A stretch of 64,000 bases of DNA from CAVVNP01 sp963800235 (GTDB lineage Bacteria > Actinomycetota > Acidimicrobiia > Acidimicrobiales > Iamiaceae). The first letter of the stretch is position 1; each line of letters opens with the position of its first letter. Below, piece after piece: positions 16,372 through 29,785 of the stretch. The stretch spans positions 1 through 64,000 of the forward strand of contig CAWDAD010000001.1 in assembly GCA_963800235.1 (NCBI GenBank). Direction: 5' to 3'. A program made the translations under genes and the position numbers. The notes below the pieces were generated by a model. The model searched no databases. It saw nothing but the letters and a program-made list of their open reading frames with translations, and was not told where the DNA came from.

Positions 16372-17050
16372 CGATGCCCATGCGGACCGCCTGCAGGACG
16401 GCCTGCGTGCGGTCCCGGGCGTCGAGCTTCTGGTAGATCGACGCCAGGTGGTTCTTCACCGTCTTCTGGCTGATGTACATGCGCTCGGCGACCTCGGGGG
16501 TGGAGCAGCCGTCGGCGATGAGCTGCAGCACCTCCTCCTCGCGACGGGTGATCAGCCGCTCCTCCTCGACCGCCGGCTGGTCGAGCCGCCGGACCTCCTG
16601 CAGCATCGAGGCCGCCAGGTTGGGGGAGAGGGTGGCGTCCGGGCTGGCCGCGGCGCGGACGGCGTCGGCGATCTCGCCGGTCGAGCAGCTCTTGACGAGG
16701 TAGCCGACGGCGCCGGCCCGGATGGCCGAGGCCACCACGTCCTCGTCGGCGTGCATGGTCAGCATGAGCACGCCGACCTCGGGGTGGCGCTGGTGGATCA
16801 CCCGGGTGGCCTCGACGCCGTTCATCCGGGGCATGCTCACGTCCATCAGGACGACCTGGGGGCGCAGGATGCCGACGCGGTCGACGGCCTCCTCGCCGTC
16901 GCCGGCCTCGCCCACGACGACGAAGCCCTCGCGGACCAGGGTCCGGCCCAGGCTCTCGCGCAGCAGCCGGTGGTCGTCGACCAGCATGACCCGAACGGGG
17001 GCGTCGGGGTCCCGGGCCTCGTCGGGGGCGGCGGTGGCGATCTGGCTCAC
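16358..17050 (-). CDS. NarL/FixJ-family response regulator
   Basis: A 230-residue two-component regulator. The receiver domain (about 19-135) has the acidic pair D25/D26, phospho-acceptor D70 (VVLMDVSMP) and K120 (GYLVK). A LuxR-type helix-turn-helix (about 163-228) contains REEEVLQLIADGCSTPEVAERM and SQKTVKNHLASIYQKL. The start is GTG 17050 with GGGAGGA upstream. It follows the histidine kinase gene by 31 nt, so the two form one operon. The targets cannot be read from the sequence. Confidence 0.93.
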   Translation of the reverse strand: MSQIATAAPDEARDPDAPVRVMLVDDHRLLRESLGRTLVREGFVVVGEAGDGEEAVDRVGILRPQVVLMDVSMPRMNGVEATRVIHQRHPEVGVLMLTMHADEDVVASAIRAGAVGYLVKSCSTGEIADAVRAAASPDATLSPNLAASMLQEVRRLDQPAVEEERLITRREEEVLQLIADGCSTPEVAERMYISQKTVKNHLASIYQKLDARDRTQAVLQAVRMGIVKLG

Positions 17051-17081
17051 CTCGAGCGGTCCTCCCGGTCGCAGGGGTGGC

Positions 17082-18878
17082 TCACGGCCGGCGCTCCACG
17101 CCGGCGCCGGGGGTCGCCAGCGCCGGGCCGGCCCCGTCCCCGTGGGGGAGCGGTCGCCGGCGGGGTGCCGGAGCGCCGAGCCGGCAGCTGACGGTGGTGC
17201 CCGCGCCGGGATCCCCGTCGATCACCAGCGTGGCCCCGATGCTCGAGGCCCGTTCGCGCATGCCGAGCACACCATAGGAGTCCAATCGGCCGACTCGGCC
17301 GGAAGGAAAGCCGATTCCGTCGTCTTTCACGACCAGCTCGGCGTTGTGGCCGTCGCAGCGCCACCGGACGATGACGAGCGAGGCCTTGGCGTGGCGCTCG
17401 GCGTTGTTGATCGCCTCCTGGGCGATCCGCCACAGCTCGCGCTCCTGGCGCAGCGGCAGGCGCCCCTGCTCGTCGCAGTCGAGCACCACCTCCATCCGGC
17501 TGCGCTTCTGGACCCGCTCGACGAAGCCGGAGAGGGTCGTGGTCATGTCGTGGTCGACGGTGACGTCGGTGCGCAGGTCGTACAGGGTGTCGCGCACCTC
17601 GCCGACCACCGTCCGGACGTCCTCGCGCAGGTCCCGCAGGGCCGGGCCGATGGCCTGGCCGGCGGCCTCGTCGGCGGCGATGCGGTCCAGCTCGAAGCCG
17701 AGGTAGGCGAGCGACTGGGCGATGCGGTCGTGCAGGTCCCGCGCGATCCGGTTGCGCTCCTCGTCGGCGCCGACGGTCCGGATCTGGCGGAACAGGCGGG
17801 CGTTGTCGATGGCCAGGCCGGCCGGCTCCACGAGTCCGGCGAACAGCTCCACCTCCCGGGCGGTGACCCGGTCGGGCTCGGCGAACTCCACCGCCACCAG
17901 GCCGACGACGCGCTCGCGGGCGGCCAGCGTGCCGTAGAGACCCGAGCGCATGCCCGGCTCGACGCCGCTGCCCGCGCCGGTCGTGAGGTCGCGCTGCACG
18001 ACCCGCTCGCCGTAGGACACCACGTTGCTGAGCGGCGGCGGCAGCTCGCCGCTGGTGAGGCGGTGGTGGATGCGCGAGCCGTGCGACCGGGCCACGACCC
18101 AGTGGTCGTCGGTGTCGTCGAGCAGCAGCACGGCGATGGCGTCGGCCTCGAACAGGGTCCGCAGCTGATCCATGGTCGAGTCGAGGACCTCGTCGAGGTC
18201 GAGCGAGGACGGCAGCGTCTGGGCCACCTGGCGCAGCGAGTGGAGCAGGTCGTTGGCGTCGCCCATCCGGCCCAGCCGGTCGAGGGCGAGGGCGTGGGCG
18301 TGGTGCTCGTCGCCCATGATCCGCCGGGAGTACCCGGCGATCAGCCCGACCATGACCAGCTCGATGGACCACTGCACGGCGGCCTGGGCGTCGATGCCGG
18401 CCTGGGTGGTCGCCGCCACCGCCACCACCACCGAGGAGGTGGCGGCCAGGCGCAGGGCCGAGCCGAACCCGCTGGCGAACCCGACCAGCGCCACCGGGCC
18501 GAGCACCATGAACAGGAAGGGCGAGCCGAAGGCCCCGGTGGTGCAGATGGCCAGCAGGAAGACGACGGCCTCGGCGAGGATCCGGACGAGCCCGGGGACG
18601 GCGCGCTCGTAGGTGACCGGCTGGGCGATGCGCAGGAAGGTGTAGGCGGTGAGGGCCACGCACCAGGCGGTGATGCCCCAGTTGCCGTGGGCCGAGATCG
18701 ACGCCGCCAGCACCAGCGACACGGCCGTGGTCGCCACCCGGATGGCCAGGACGGCCGGCCGGTAGGGGAGGAGCTGGTCGAAGGGGGACCGGGCCTCGGC
18801 CGCCACGCGGGCGTCGGCCGCCGGCCGCAGGCGGGGCAGGCGGAAGGGCTCGCCGGGCGCCGGGGCGCGAACCGTCAC
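17082..18878 (-). CDS. Membrane-associated GAF-domain sensor histidine kinase (HisKA_3)
   Basis: A 598-residue sensor kinase. Several hydrophobic helices span about 45-185, then a GAF domain (about 222-362), a HisKA_3 dimerisation region with the phospho-accepting His in RIARDLHDRIAQSL (about residue 383), and an HATPase_c domain (REERELWRIAQEAINNAERHAKAS-like N box; VKDDGIGFP). It would phosphorylate the adjacent NarL-type regulator. The start GTG 18878 is preferred over TTG 18887 because a sigma28-like element ends 6 nt before it. It is divergent from coaE. Confidence 0.9.
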   Translation of the reverse strand: MTVRAPAPGEPFRLPRLRPAADARVAAEARSPFDQLLPYRPAVLAIRVATTAVSLVLAASISAHGNWGITAWCVALTAYTFLRIAQPVTYERAVPGLVRILAEAVVFLLAICTTGAFGSPFLFMVLGPVALVGFASGFGSALRLAATSSVVVAVAATTQAGIDAQAAVQWSIELVMVGLIAGYSRRIMGDEHHAHALALDRLGRMGDANDLLHSLRQVAQTLPSSLDLDEVLDSTMDQLRTLFEADAIAVLLLDDTDDHWVVARSHGSRIHHRLTSGELPPPLSNVVSYGERVVQRDLTTGAGSGVEPGMRSGLYGTLAARERVVGLVAVEFAEPDRVTAREVELFAGLVEPAGLAIDNARLFRQIRTVGADEERNRIARDLHDRIAQSLAYLGFELDRIAADEAAGQAIGPALRDLREDVRTVVGEVRDTLYDLRTDVTVDHDMTTTLSGFVERVQKRSRMEVVLDCDEQGRLPLRQERELWRIAQEAINNAERHAKASLVIVRWRCDGHNAELVVKDDGIGFPSGRVGRLDSYGVLGMRERASSIGATLVIDGDPGAGTTVSCRLGAPAPRRRPLPHGDGAGPALATPGAGVERRP

Positions 18879-18884
18879 GGGTAC

Positions 18885-18911
18885 CAATCGGACGGATCGG
18901 GCGTGGTGTGA
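18885..18911 (-). promoter_or_regulatory. Sigma28/WhiG-like promoter of the kinase-regulator operon
   Basis: On the minus strand: TCAC (18911-18908), 15 nt, TCCGATTG (18892-18885), then 6 nt to the GTG at 18878. Confidence 0.4.
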
Positions 18912-18973
18912 GCGCCCCCGTCGGGTCCCGTCGTCCTGTGGCCCGCCAGGGGTCAGGTCCGCTCGCGCTCCGC

Positions 18974-18979
18974 TACGGT
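18974..18979 (+). promoter_or_regulatory. -10 box (TACGGT) of coaE
   Basis: TACGGT ends 9 nt before ATG 18989, consistent with leaderless initiation and with that start. Confidence 0.45.
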
Positions 18980-18988
18980 CCGCGGGCG

Positions 18989-19582
18989 ATGATCGTGGTC
19001 GGGCTCACCGGGGGCATCGGGTCGGGCAAGTCCACCGTCTCGGCCCTCCTGGCCGAACGCGGGGCGGTCGTCATCGACGCCGACGCCATCACCCGCGAGG
19101 TGCAGGCTCCCGGCCAGCCGGTGCTGGCGGCCATGGTCGAGCGGTTCGGCCCCGGGATCCTGACCGAGGACGGCCGCCTCGACCGCCAGGCGGTGGCCGA
19201 CGTCGTGTTCGCCGACCCCGAGGCGCTGGCCGACCTGAACGCCATCGTCCACCCGGCGGTGGGCAAGGAGATCGGCACGCGCATGCTGGCCGAGGCCGAC
19301 ACCGACCACGTCGTGGTGCTCGACGTGCCGCTGCTCGTCGAGTCGGGCCGCGACGACCTGGCCGGGCTGCTGGTCGTCGACGTCGATCCCGAGGTGGCGG
19401 TCCGCCGGCTGGTCGAGCAGCGGGGGTTCTCCGAGGCCGACGCCCGGAACCGGATGGCCCGGCAGGTCTCTCGGTCGGATCGGCTCGAGCGGGCCGACCT
19501 GGTGATCGACAACAGCGGCGGCCGCGACGACCTCGTGGCCCAGGTCGACCGGGCCTGGGCCTGGGCGCAGCGCCTGGGTTAG
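18989..19582 (+). CDS. coaE: Dephospho-CoA kinase
   Basis: A 197-residue enzyme that phosphorylates dephospho-CoA, the last step of CoA synthesis. It has Walker A GLTGGIGSGKSTVS (residues 5-18), DADAITREVQAPGQP (CoA-binding lid region) and the conserved VVLDVPLLVESG. Length and order match bacterial CoaE. The ATG at 18989 directly precedes the conserved MIVVGLTGG. The coaE-uvrB neighbourhood is a common actinobacterial arrangement. Confidence 0.95.
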   Translation: MIVVGLTGGIGSGKSTVSALLAERGAVVIDADAITREVQAPGQPVLAAMVERFGPGILTEDGRLDRQAVADVVFADPEALADLNAIVHPAVGKEIGTRMLAEADTDHVVVLDVPLLVESGRDDLAGLLVVDVDPEVAVRRLVEQRGFSEADARNRMARQVSRSDRLERADLVIDNSGGRDDLVAQVDRAWAWAQRLG

Positions 19583-19594
19583 CCCCGACCAGGA

Positions 19595-19669
19595 CCGAGT
19601 CGAAGGGGCCCGGCCCGGGCCGAGTCGAAGGGGCCCGGTCCGGGCCGAGTCGAACGGGCCCGGCCCGGC
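19595..19669. repeat. 25-bp tandem repeat (three copies) between coaE and uvrB
   Basis: Units start at 19595, 19620 and 19645, each beginning CCGAGTCGAA followed by a GGGCCCGG core; a decayed fourth copy (CCGATCCGACC) follows. GGGCCC cores can pair with each other, so the array could form hairpins after coaE. Confidence 0.8.
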
Positions 19670-19697
19670 CCGATCCGACCGACCGGGCCCGGCGAGG

Positions 19698-19720
19698 CTG
19701 TCACCCCCTGTCGGTACCCT
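19698..19720 (+). promoter_or_regulatory. Damage-type promoter candidate of uvrB (CTGTCA-N11-TACCCT)
   Basis: CTGTCA (19698-19703), 11 nt, TACCCT (19715-19720), then 6 nt to ATG 19727. The spacing matches the mycobacterial RecA-independent damage promoter (TGTCA-N11-TANNNT, PafBC-dependent); the GTG following TGTCA in that consensus is CCC here. Confidence 0.45.
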
Positions 19721-19726
19721 GACCCC

Positions 19727-21766
<2,040 letters not shown>

Positions 21767-21776
21767 CCGGCGGGCG

Positions 21777-21813
21777 GGTCCGGCGCATCTCGGGCGAATC
21801 GCCCAGCCGGACC
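21777..21813 (+). terminator. Nested hairpin after uvrB
   Basis: Outer stem GGTCCGGC / GCCGGACC (8 bp) enclosing an inner GGGCG / CGCCC stem with an AAT loop, 11 nt after the uvrB stop. Confidence 0.55.
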
Positions 21814-21841
21814 TCACGGCGGCCGCCCCGGCGGCCGATGG
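21814..21841 (+). promoter_or_regulatory. Sigma28/WhiG-like promoter of the GT-C gene at 21848
   Basis: TCAC (21814-21817), 16 nt, GCCGATGG (21834-21841), then 6 nt to GTG 21848. The TCAC overlaps the last bases of the uvrB hairpin by coordinates. Confidence 0.45.
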
Positions 21842-21847
21842 ACACCG

Positions 21848-23692
21848 GTGGTGCACGTCGAGCAGGCGCGCCGGTCCGACCCGGCCGACGCAGGCGATCC
21901 GTCGCAGGCGGGCGCGCCCCACGGGCCCCACGACGAGGGTGCCGGGCGGCGGTCCCCCTCGTCGTCCGCCGGCACCGGATCGTCCACCGTGGCGTCGGCG
22001 GACCCGACCCGTCCGCCCCGCTGGCGACGGCTCGACCTGCTCGTCCTGGCCGTGCTCACCCTGGTCCTGGTGGGCGTGGGGCTGGCGCAGGCCGCCTCCG
22101 ACGCCCCCACCGTCGACGAGGGCGTGGACCTCTCCGCCGGCCTGACCGGTCTGGTCCGCCACGATCTGCGCCTCAACCCCGAGCACGCCCTCGTCATCAA
22201 GCTGTCCGAGGCCCCCGCCCTGCTCGCCGACCCGGTCCTGCCCGACACCGCCGCCTACCGCAGGGACGACTGGTTCACCTACAGCGACCAGTTCGTCACG
22301 GCCAACCGCCGGGCCGGGAAGCTGCGGGACCTGCTGCTCCTCGCCCGCCTCCTCCCGCTGGCCGAGACGGCGGGCTGCCTCTGGCTGGTCGCCGCCCTCG
22401 GCCGACGCCTGTTCGGTCGGGGCGCCGGCGTGCTGTCGGCCGGGCTGTGGGCCACCACGCCCTTCGTGGTCGGCATCGGCCACTTCGCCTCGATCGACGT
22501 GGCCTTCACCCTCGCCACCCTCGCGGTCTCGCTCGCCCTGCTGCGGTTCCTCGACCGGCGCACCACCGGCCGGGCGGTGGCGGTGGGCGCAGCGGTCGGC
22601 TGGGCGTTGGCGACCCGCCACCTCGGGCTGGTCCTCCTCGCCGTGGCGCTGGTGGTCGTGGTGGCCGCATGGCGCGACGACCGGCGCCGCGCGCTGGTGG
22701 CCGGCGGCACGGTGGCCGTCGTCTCGACCGTCACCGTGTGGGCCCTGTACCGGCTCGTCGCCCCGTCCGCCCCCGGCGGCGCCGCCGGGGCCCAGCTCCG
22801 AGGCATCATCGACCGGGCGAGCAGCCAGTCGGTCCTGGCCCGGCTGGTGACGGCCCTCCCGCTGCCGCTCGAGTGGCGGGCCGGCTACGCCTACCTCGAC
22901 CTCACCTCCAGCGCCCGCCCGGCATCGCTGTTCGGGCAGAGCTGGGTCGGGACGCGCTGGTGGTACCTGCCCGGCGTGGTGGTGGCCAAGATCCCGTGGG
23001 GGGCCCTGGTCGCGGTGGCCGCCGGCTGCTGGTGCCTGCGGCGGGTCGACACCGCTCGTCGTCGCCGGGCGCTGGCCTCGGTCGCCCTGCCGGCGCTCGC
23101 CCTCCTGGCGGCGACCGCCGCCCAGCCGCTCGAACTGGGGGTGCGGCTGGTCCTGCCGTGCCTCGCGCTGGCGCTGGTCCTCGCCGGTCCGGTCGTCACC
23201 GGCCTGCGCCACCGCCGGGGTCGCATCGGCCTCGGGGCCCTGGCGTTGACCCAGCTCGCCGCCTTCGGGCTCGCCCTGCCGCATCCCCTGACCTGGACGC
23301 CGCCACCGCTGACGCCGAACTTCCGCTGGGTGTCGGACTCGAACATCGACTACGGCCAGGCCGAGTTCGAGCTGGAGTCCTGGAGCCAGGGCCGGGGCCG
23401 GGGCGCCTGGGTGTCGGTGGCCGACACCCGAGGGCTCCGCCCGCCCCGCGGCACGAAGGAGCTGGTGACCGCCGACCCGCGATCGGTGCGCGGCTGGGTG
23501 GCGGTGGGGGTGACCCCGCTGACGGTGCTGCATCCGGCGGAGCTGTCGTGGGTGCGGGCCTACTGCCCGGTCGGCACGCTCGGCGGCGGCGCCATCCTCC
23601 TCTACCGGTTCGACCGTGCGCCCGATCCCGCCCCCGGTCCGTCCCGCCCCGCCGGGGCCTGTCCGGCCGGCGCCCGGTTCAGCAGCCGCTGA
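21848..23692 (+). CDS. GT39/PMT_2-like polytopic glycosyltransferase
   Basis: A 614-residue GT-C-fold membrane protein. A disordered 58-residue N terminus precedes the first helix. The first loop has DAPTVDEGVDLSAGLTGL, with an Asp-Glu pair placed as in PMT_2 enzymes that use polyprenyl-phosphate sugars. ATRHLGL, about 10-11 helices and a soluble C-terminal domain (about 490-610, with DSNIDYGQAEFELESW) follow. Acceptor unknown; the polysaccharide gene context suggests envelope glycan or glycoprotein decoration. The GTG at 21848 sits 6 nt after a sigma28-like -10 box. Confidence 0.75.
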   Translation: MVHVEQARRSDPADAGDPSQAGAPHGPHDEGAGRRSPSSSAGTGSSTVASADPTRPPRWRRLDLLVLAVLTLVLVGVGLAQAASDAPTVDEGVDLSAGLTGLVRHDLRLNPEHALVIKLSEAPALLADPVLPDTAAYRRDDWFTYSDQFVTANRRAGKLRDLLLLARLLPLAETAGCLWLVAALGRRLFGRGAGVLSAGLWATTPFVVGIGHFASIDVAFTLATLAVSLALLRFLDRRTTGRAVAVGAAVGWALATRHLGLVLLAVALVVVVAAWRDDRRRALVAGGTVAVVSTVTVWALYRLVAPSAPGGAAGAQLRGIIDRASSQSVLARLVTALPLPLEWRAGYAYLDLTSSARPASLFGQSWVGTRWWYLPGVVVAKIPWGALVAVAAGCWCLRRVDTARRRRALASVALPALALLAATAAQPLELGVRLVLPCLALALVLAGPVVTGLRHRRGRIGLGALALTQLAAFGLALPHPLTWTPPPLTPNFRWVSDSNIDYGQAEFELESWSQGRGRGAWVSVADTRGLRPPRGTKELVTADPRSVRGWVAVGVTPLTVLHPAELSWVRAYCPVGTLGGGAILLYRFDRAPDPAPGPSRPAGACPAGARFSSR

Positions 23693-23719
23693 CGGCGCTG
23701 TTGTCGGTGACGACGCCCC

Positions 23720-23725
23720 TACGCT
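23720..23725 (+). promoter_or_regulatory. -10 box (TACGCT) of the small membrane-protein gene
   Basis: TACGCT ends 7 nt before GTG 23733. TTGTCG lies 13 nt upstream, an unusual spacing. Confidence 0.4.
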
Positions 23726-23732
23726 GAGGCGC

Positions 23733-24119
23733 GTGCGCCGTGTCGCCGAGCAGCCCGTCGAGGCCGAGACCACCGCCGGCCCGACGACGACGCTCCCGCC
23801 CGGCCTCACCGAGGCGGAGCTCGATCGCCAGGCCCGCCGGGGCTCACCCGACGCGGTCGCCGGCGACGCCGTGCCCTGGCGACCCGGCGCCTCCGTCGAC
23901 GAGCCCGGCGACCGGTCGGTGGGTGGGCTCGGACGGCCCGGTGAGGGCGCAGCCGTGCCGGCCTGCGCCCTGCCCGACTGGTACAGCCCGGTGTCCCTCG
24001 CCGGTCACGGTCGCGCCACGGGACGGGCCCGGCTCGTCGCCTGGGTCGTGGTCATCGCCCTGCTGGCCGTCGTGATGAGCGGGCTCTGCGTCACCTACGG
24101 GGTGATCGAGCTGGCCTGA
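23733..24119 (+). CDS. Small single-helix membrane protein, unknown
   Basis: A 128-residue protein: a polar, Gly/Pro/Ala-rich N-terminal 95 residues (TEAELDRQARRGSPDAVAGD; WYSPVSLAGHGRATGRARL) and one C-terminal transmembrane helix (about 103-125). No family recognised. GTG 23733 is preferred to an upstream in-frame codon at 23616 because the latter lies inside the preceding gene and a -10 box fits 23733. Its end overlaps the convergent GT-C gene by 25 nt. Confidence 0.55.
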   Translation: MRRVAEQPVEAETTAGPTTTLPPGLTEAELDRQARRGSPDAVAGDAVPWRPGASVDEPGDRSVGGLGRPGEGAAVPACALPDWYSPVSLAGHGRATGRARLVAWVVVIALLAVVMSGLCVTYGVIELA

Positions 24120-25248
24120 CCGCCGGTGGGTGACGCCGGTCGGGGCGAGGGGCCGGGGCCGGGAGCGAGGAGCACGATCGCCCCGCACACCATGATCGGC
24201 AGGCTCATCCGCGTCGCGCCGAAGTTGACGCCGAGGGGGTTCGAGCCCATGACCGCCAGGTAGGCGAGCTCGAGGGCGACCACCACGCTCAACGGGTGGC
24301 GGAGCCGGCGCCGGACCAGGGCGGCCACGCCCACGGCGATCCCGGCGACGGTGCAGGCCATGCCGACCAGCTCCCGTCCCTGCGACCAGAGGTTCGTCCA
24401 GGCGTCGACCAGCCCCGTGAGGGGCAGGGCCAGGTCGCCGGTGGCGTTCTCGCTCCCCGGGAGGGCGAGGCGGAGGACGAGGAACCACCCTGCCGCCACG
24501 GCGGCCGGGACGGCCACCAGCACCGCATCTCGCCGGGTGCGCCGGGCAACCGCCCAGCCGAGCAGCACCAGGATGATCGGCTCCTTGGCCAGCACCGCCA
24601 GGGCGCCCACCACCACGGCGGCGGCGGTGCGAGAGCGGGTGGCGAGGGCGATGGCGGTGAGGGCGAGGGCCAGGGCGAGGGCGTCGGACACCGTCACCCG
24701 CAGCGCCCAGTAGGCGCCGGGTAGGAGGGGGAACAGCGCGGCCAGCAGCGGCGGTCCTCGCCACGTCGTCGACAGGACGCCGGTGGCGACCCCACCGAGG
24801 AAGAGGCCGGCCACACCGACCGCGAACAGGGACCAGATCAGGCCGGCGCCGCCGCCGGTCGGGTGCAGGGCCCAGCCCAGCCACGAGAGCAGCGGGTGCT
24901 GCAGCCGGTAGCGGGGGCGGTCGAGCGAGCGGGCGTCGCCGTGGAGGTTCAAGGGGTCACGGGCGACGGCGTAGTACAGCTGCCCGTCGAGCCCGAGACC
25001 CCGGGGAGCTCGACCTGCGGGAAGTCGTGGTGCACCACCGCTGCCGCCGGTCCGGACGCGCCGGGCTGGACGAGGCTCACCGGGTTGCCGCCGCTGTGGC
25101 GCTCCACGTCGACCAGCACCAGCAGGACCATGACCACGGTGCCCGCCAGCGCGGCCCGCACGATGGGGCGCCACGGGATCGGTGGCGGTTGCGGATCGGG
25201 GGCGGCGGGTCGGTTCCGGTCGCGGCGGTCGAGCACCCTGGCGGTCAC
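24095..25248 (-). pseudogene. GT-C-like polytopic membrane protein with one frameshift
   Basis: The N-terminal part (TARVLDRRDRNRPAA, a first helix at about 30-50, then VVHHDFPQVELP) and the C-terminal part (GLGLDGQLYYAVARDPLNL, then 8-9 helices) are in different frames. Adding one base to the CCCCGGGG run at about 25003 joins them into a 384-residue protein. The DGQ-x-YYAVARDP signature recurs in the GT-C protein at 29786 (DGQSFAAIATDP). The start is GTG 25248, overlapping the O-antigen-ligase stop as GTGA, so the two are coupled. It could be a sequencing error or a recent mutation. Transferase activity is inferred from the fold only. Confidence 0.65.
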
Positions 25249-26684
25249 GCCGGGCCCCCGTCGGTCGGGGCGCCGACGCCGGCCGGCTGCGACGCCGGGC
25301 CCGAGCGGGGATCGGCCGCCACGGGCTCGTCGTCCCGGCCGGGCGCGGGGTCGGCCGTCTCGGGCTCGGCGCCGGTGGCGGCGAGCCGGTCGTGGGCGGG
25401 GACGGGAAGGGCCTCGACGGTCAGCAGGCCCAACCAGCACCCGCTCACCACCAGGCCGGTCGGGAAGGCGAACGGGTAGCTGTCGAGCAGGAGGAACGCC
25501 CCGAACGGGGCCAGCACGGCGACGCTCCACGCCCCCCGCCGCAGCGACCGCCAGGCCAGGCCGGCCAGGATCGCGGCGCTGAGGATCCCGGCCAGGATCC
25601 CGCCCTCGGCCGCCTCCTGGGCGACCAGGTCGTGGGCCGGCAGGAGGTCGGTGTGGGGCACCGAGCGGAGGGCCTCGACGTAGCGGCCCGGTCCGACGCC
25701 GACGAGGGGGTCCCGCTCGATCAGCCGCCACGCCTCCTGCAGCCGGTCGCGCCGGCCCGTGTCGACCGACCGGGTGTCGGTCGAGGTCTGTCCCTTGGCG
25801 ATCCACCCGTCGCCGAAGCCGACGGCGCCGACCAGGAGGCCGAAGGCCACCGCCCCGACGGCGAGGAGCAGGGCGAGGTCACGTCGGCGGACCCAGGCCC
25901 CGAGCAGGACCAGCAGGCCCACGCCCAGGCCGAGGACGGCGGTCCGGGAGTAGGTCGTGGCCAGTCCGGCGCCGGTGACCGCCAGCGCCACCGCCCACGG
26001 CCACCAGGGTTGGCGACGGCCCGCCTCGGCGACGGTCCGATCGGCGTCGCGGAGGCCGAGCAGGGCGGCACCGAGGGTGACCGCCAGCAGGCAGGCCAGG
26101 TGGTACGGGTGGTCCAGGCCGCCGCGGCCCGCTCGGCTGGTGCCGAAGGGGTACAGGGGTCCGCCGAACTCGAGGGGGCCGAGGCCCAGGGTGCCGCCGC
26201 GGGCGGACTGGGCCATGCCGAGCAGGGCCTGGACCGTGCCGACCGCCGCCAGCCCGGCCAGCAGGTGCCGCCGGTGGGTCCGGGCCGCCTCGATGACGGT
26301 CTCGAGGACCGCCCACGCCGCCAGGTAGCGGACCAGCAGGGCGACGCCGGCGGGGGACGGGTGCACGGCCAGGGCCACCAGCAGCACGGCGGCCAGGGCC
26401 AGCCCGGTGGTGCCGAGCCATCCGGGGCGCGGCCGTCGCCGGCGGGGGAGGCGGGCCAGCCATCGCACCAGGATCAGCGCCAGGACGAGGTCGAAGGGCT
26501 GCAGGGTGATGCGCCGGTTGAAGTCCTCCGCCCCTCCGGGGAACGCCCACGGCACCCGGACCAGCGCCACGGGGACCAGGGCCACCAGCGCCACCACCAG
26601 CAGCCAGGCCACCCCCCGCTCTGCCGAGGGTGTGGGCGCCGTCGTCGGACCGCCGACAGGGGCGGGCGCGGCGGGTCGGCTCAC
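25245..26684 (-). CDS. O-antigen ligase/Wzy-like polysaccharide polymerase
   Basis: A 479-residue protein with about 12 helices and the Wzy_C/O-antigen-ligase signature: TYSRTAVLGLGVGLLVLL, then a large loop with RDRLQEAWRLIERDPLVGVGPGRYVEAL and PAHDLVAQEAAEGGILAGI. Such proteins join or polymerise lipid-linked glycans on the outer face of the membrane. A disordered Ala/Pro/Asp-rich tail of about 55 residues follows. The start is GTG 26684, 7 nt after a sigma28-like -10 box. It is divergent from uvrA with 109 bp between them. Confidence 0.8.
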   Translation of the reverse strand: MSRPAAPAPVGGPTTAPTPSAERGVAWLLVVALVALVPVALVRVPWAFPGGAEDFNRRITLQPFDLVLALILVRWLARLPRRRRPRPGWLGTTGLALAAVLLVALAVHPSPAGVALLVRYLAAWAVLETVIEAARTHRRHLLAGLAAVGTVQALLGMAQSARGGTLGLGPLEFGGPLYPFGTSRAGRGGLDHPYHLACLLAVTLGAALLGLRDADRTVAEAGRRQPWWPWAVALAVTGAGLATTYSRTAVLGLGVGLLVLLGAWVRRRDLALLLAVGAVAFGLLVGAVGFGDGWIAKGQTSTDTRSVDTGRRDRLQEAWRLIERDPLVGVGPGRYVEALRSVPHTDLLPAHDLVAQEAAEGGILAGILSAAILAGLAWRSLRRGAWSVAVLAPFGAFLLLDSYPFAFPTGLVVSGCWLGLLTVEALPVPAHDRLAATGAEPETADPAPGRDDEPVAADPRSGPASQPAGVGAPTDGGPA

Positions 26685-26691
26685 CCCTGGA

Positions 26692-26718
26692 CCATCGGCA
26701 CCGGCGGCCCGGGGGTTG
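26692..26718 (-). promoter_or_regulatory. Sigma28/WhiG-like promoter of the O-antigen ligase gene
   Basis: Minus strand: CAAC (26718-26715), 15 nt, GCCGATGG (26699-26692), then 7 nt to GTG 26684. Confidence 0.5.
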
Positions 26719-26759
26719 AGGGCGATCTGCCCGCTTCCGCCCGTTCGCGCCGCTGCGAC

Positions 26760-26773
26760 CGAACAGTCGTTCG
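26760..26773. promoter_or_regulatory. LexA/SOS box of uvrA
   Basis: CGAAC-AGTC-GTTCG, a perfect 14-bp palindrome matching the Gram-positive/actinobacterial SOS box (CGAACNNNNGTTCG). It ends 5 nt before the uvrA -10 box, so bound LexA would block polymerase. Confidence 0.85.
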
Positions 26774-26778
26774 GCCGG

Positions 26779-26784
26779 TAGGCT
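26779..26784 (+). promoter_or_regulatory. -10 box (TAGGCT) of uvrA
   Basis: TAGGCT ends 9 nt before ATG 26794, suggesting leaderless initiation. Confidence 0.5.
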
Positions 26785-26793
26785 GGGGCCTCC

Positions 26794-29727
<2,934 letters not shown>

Positions 29728-29751
29728 CCGCCGTTCCGCCGCGGCTGCGCC

Positions 29752-29778
29752 TCACGACCGGCCGAACCGGACCGACAG
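29752..29778 (+). promoter_or_regulatory. Weak sigma28/WhiG-like promoter of the GT-C gene at 29786
   Basis: TCAC (29752-29755), 15 nt, ACCGACAG (29771-29778), then 7 nt to GTG 29786. The -10 is weaker than the others (ACCGAC instead of GCCGAT). Confidence 0.35.
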
Positions 29779-29785
29779 GGCCAGG

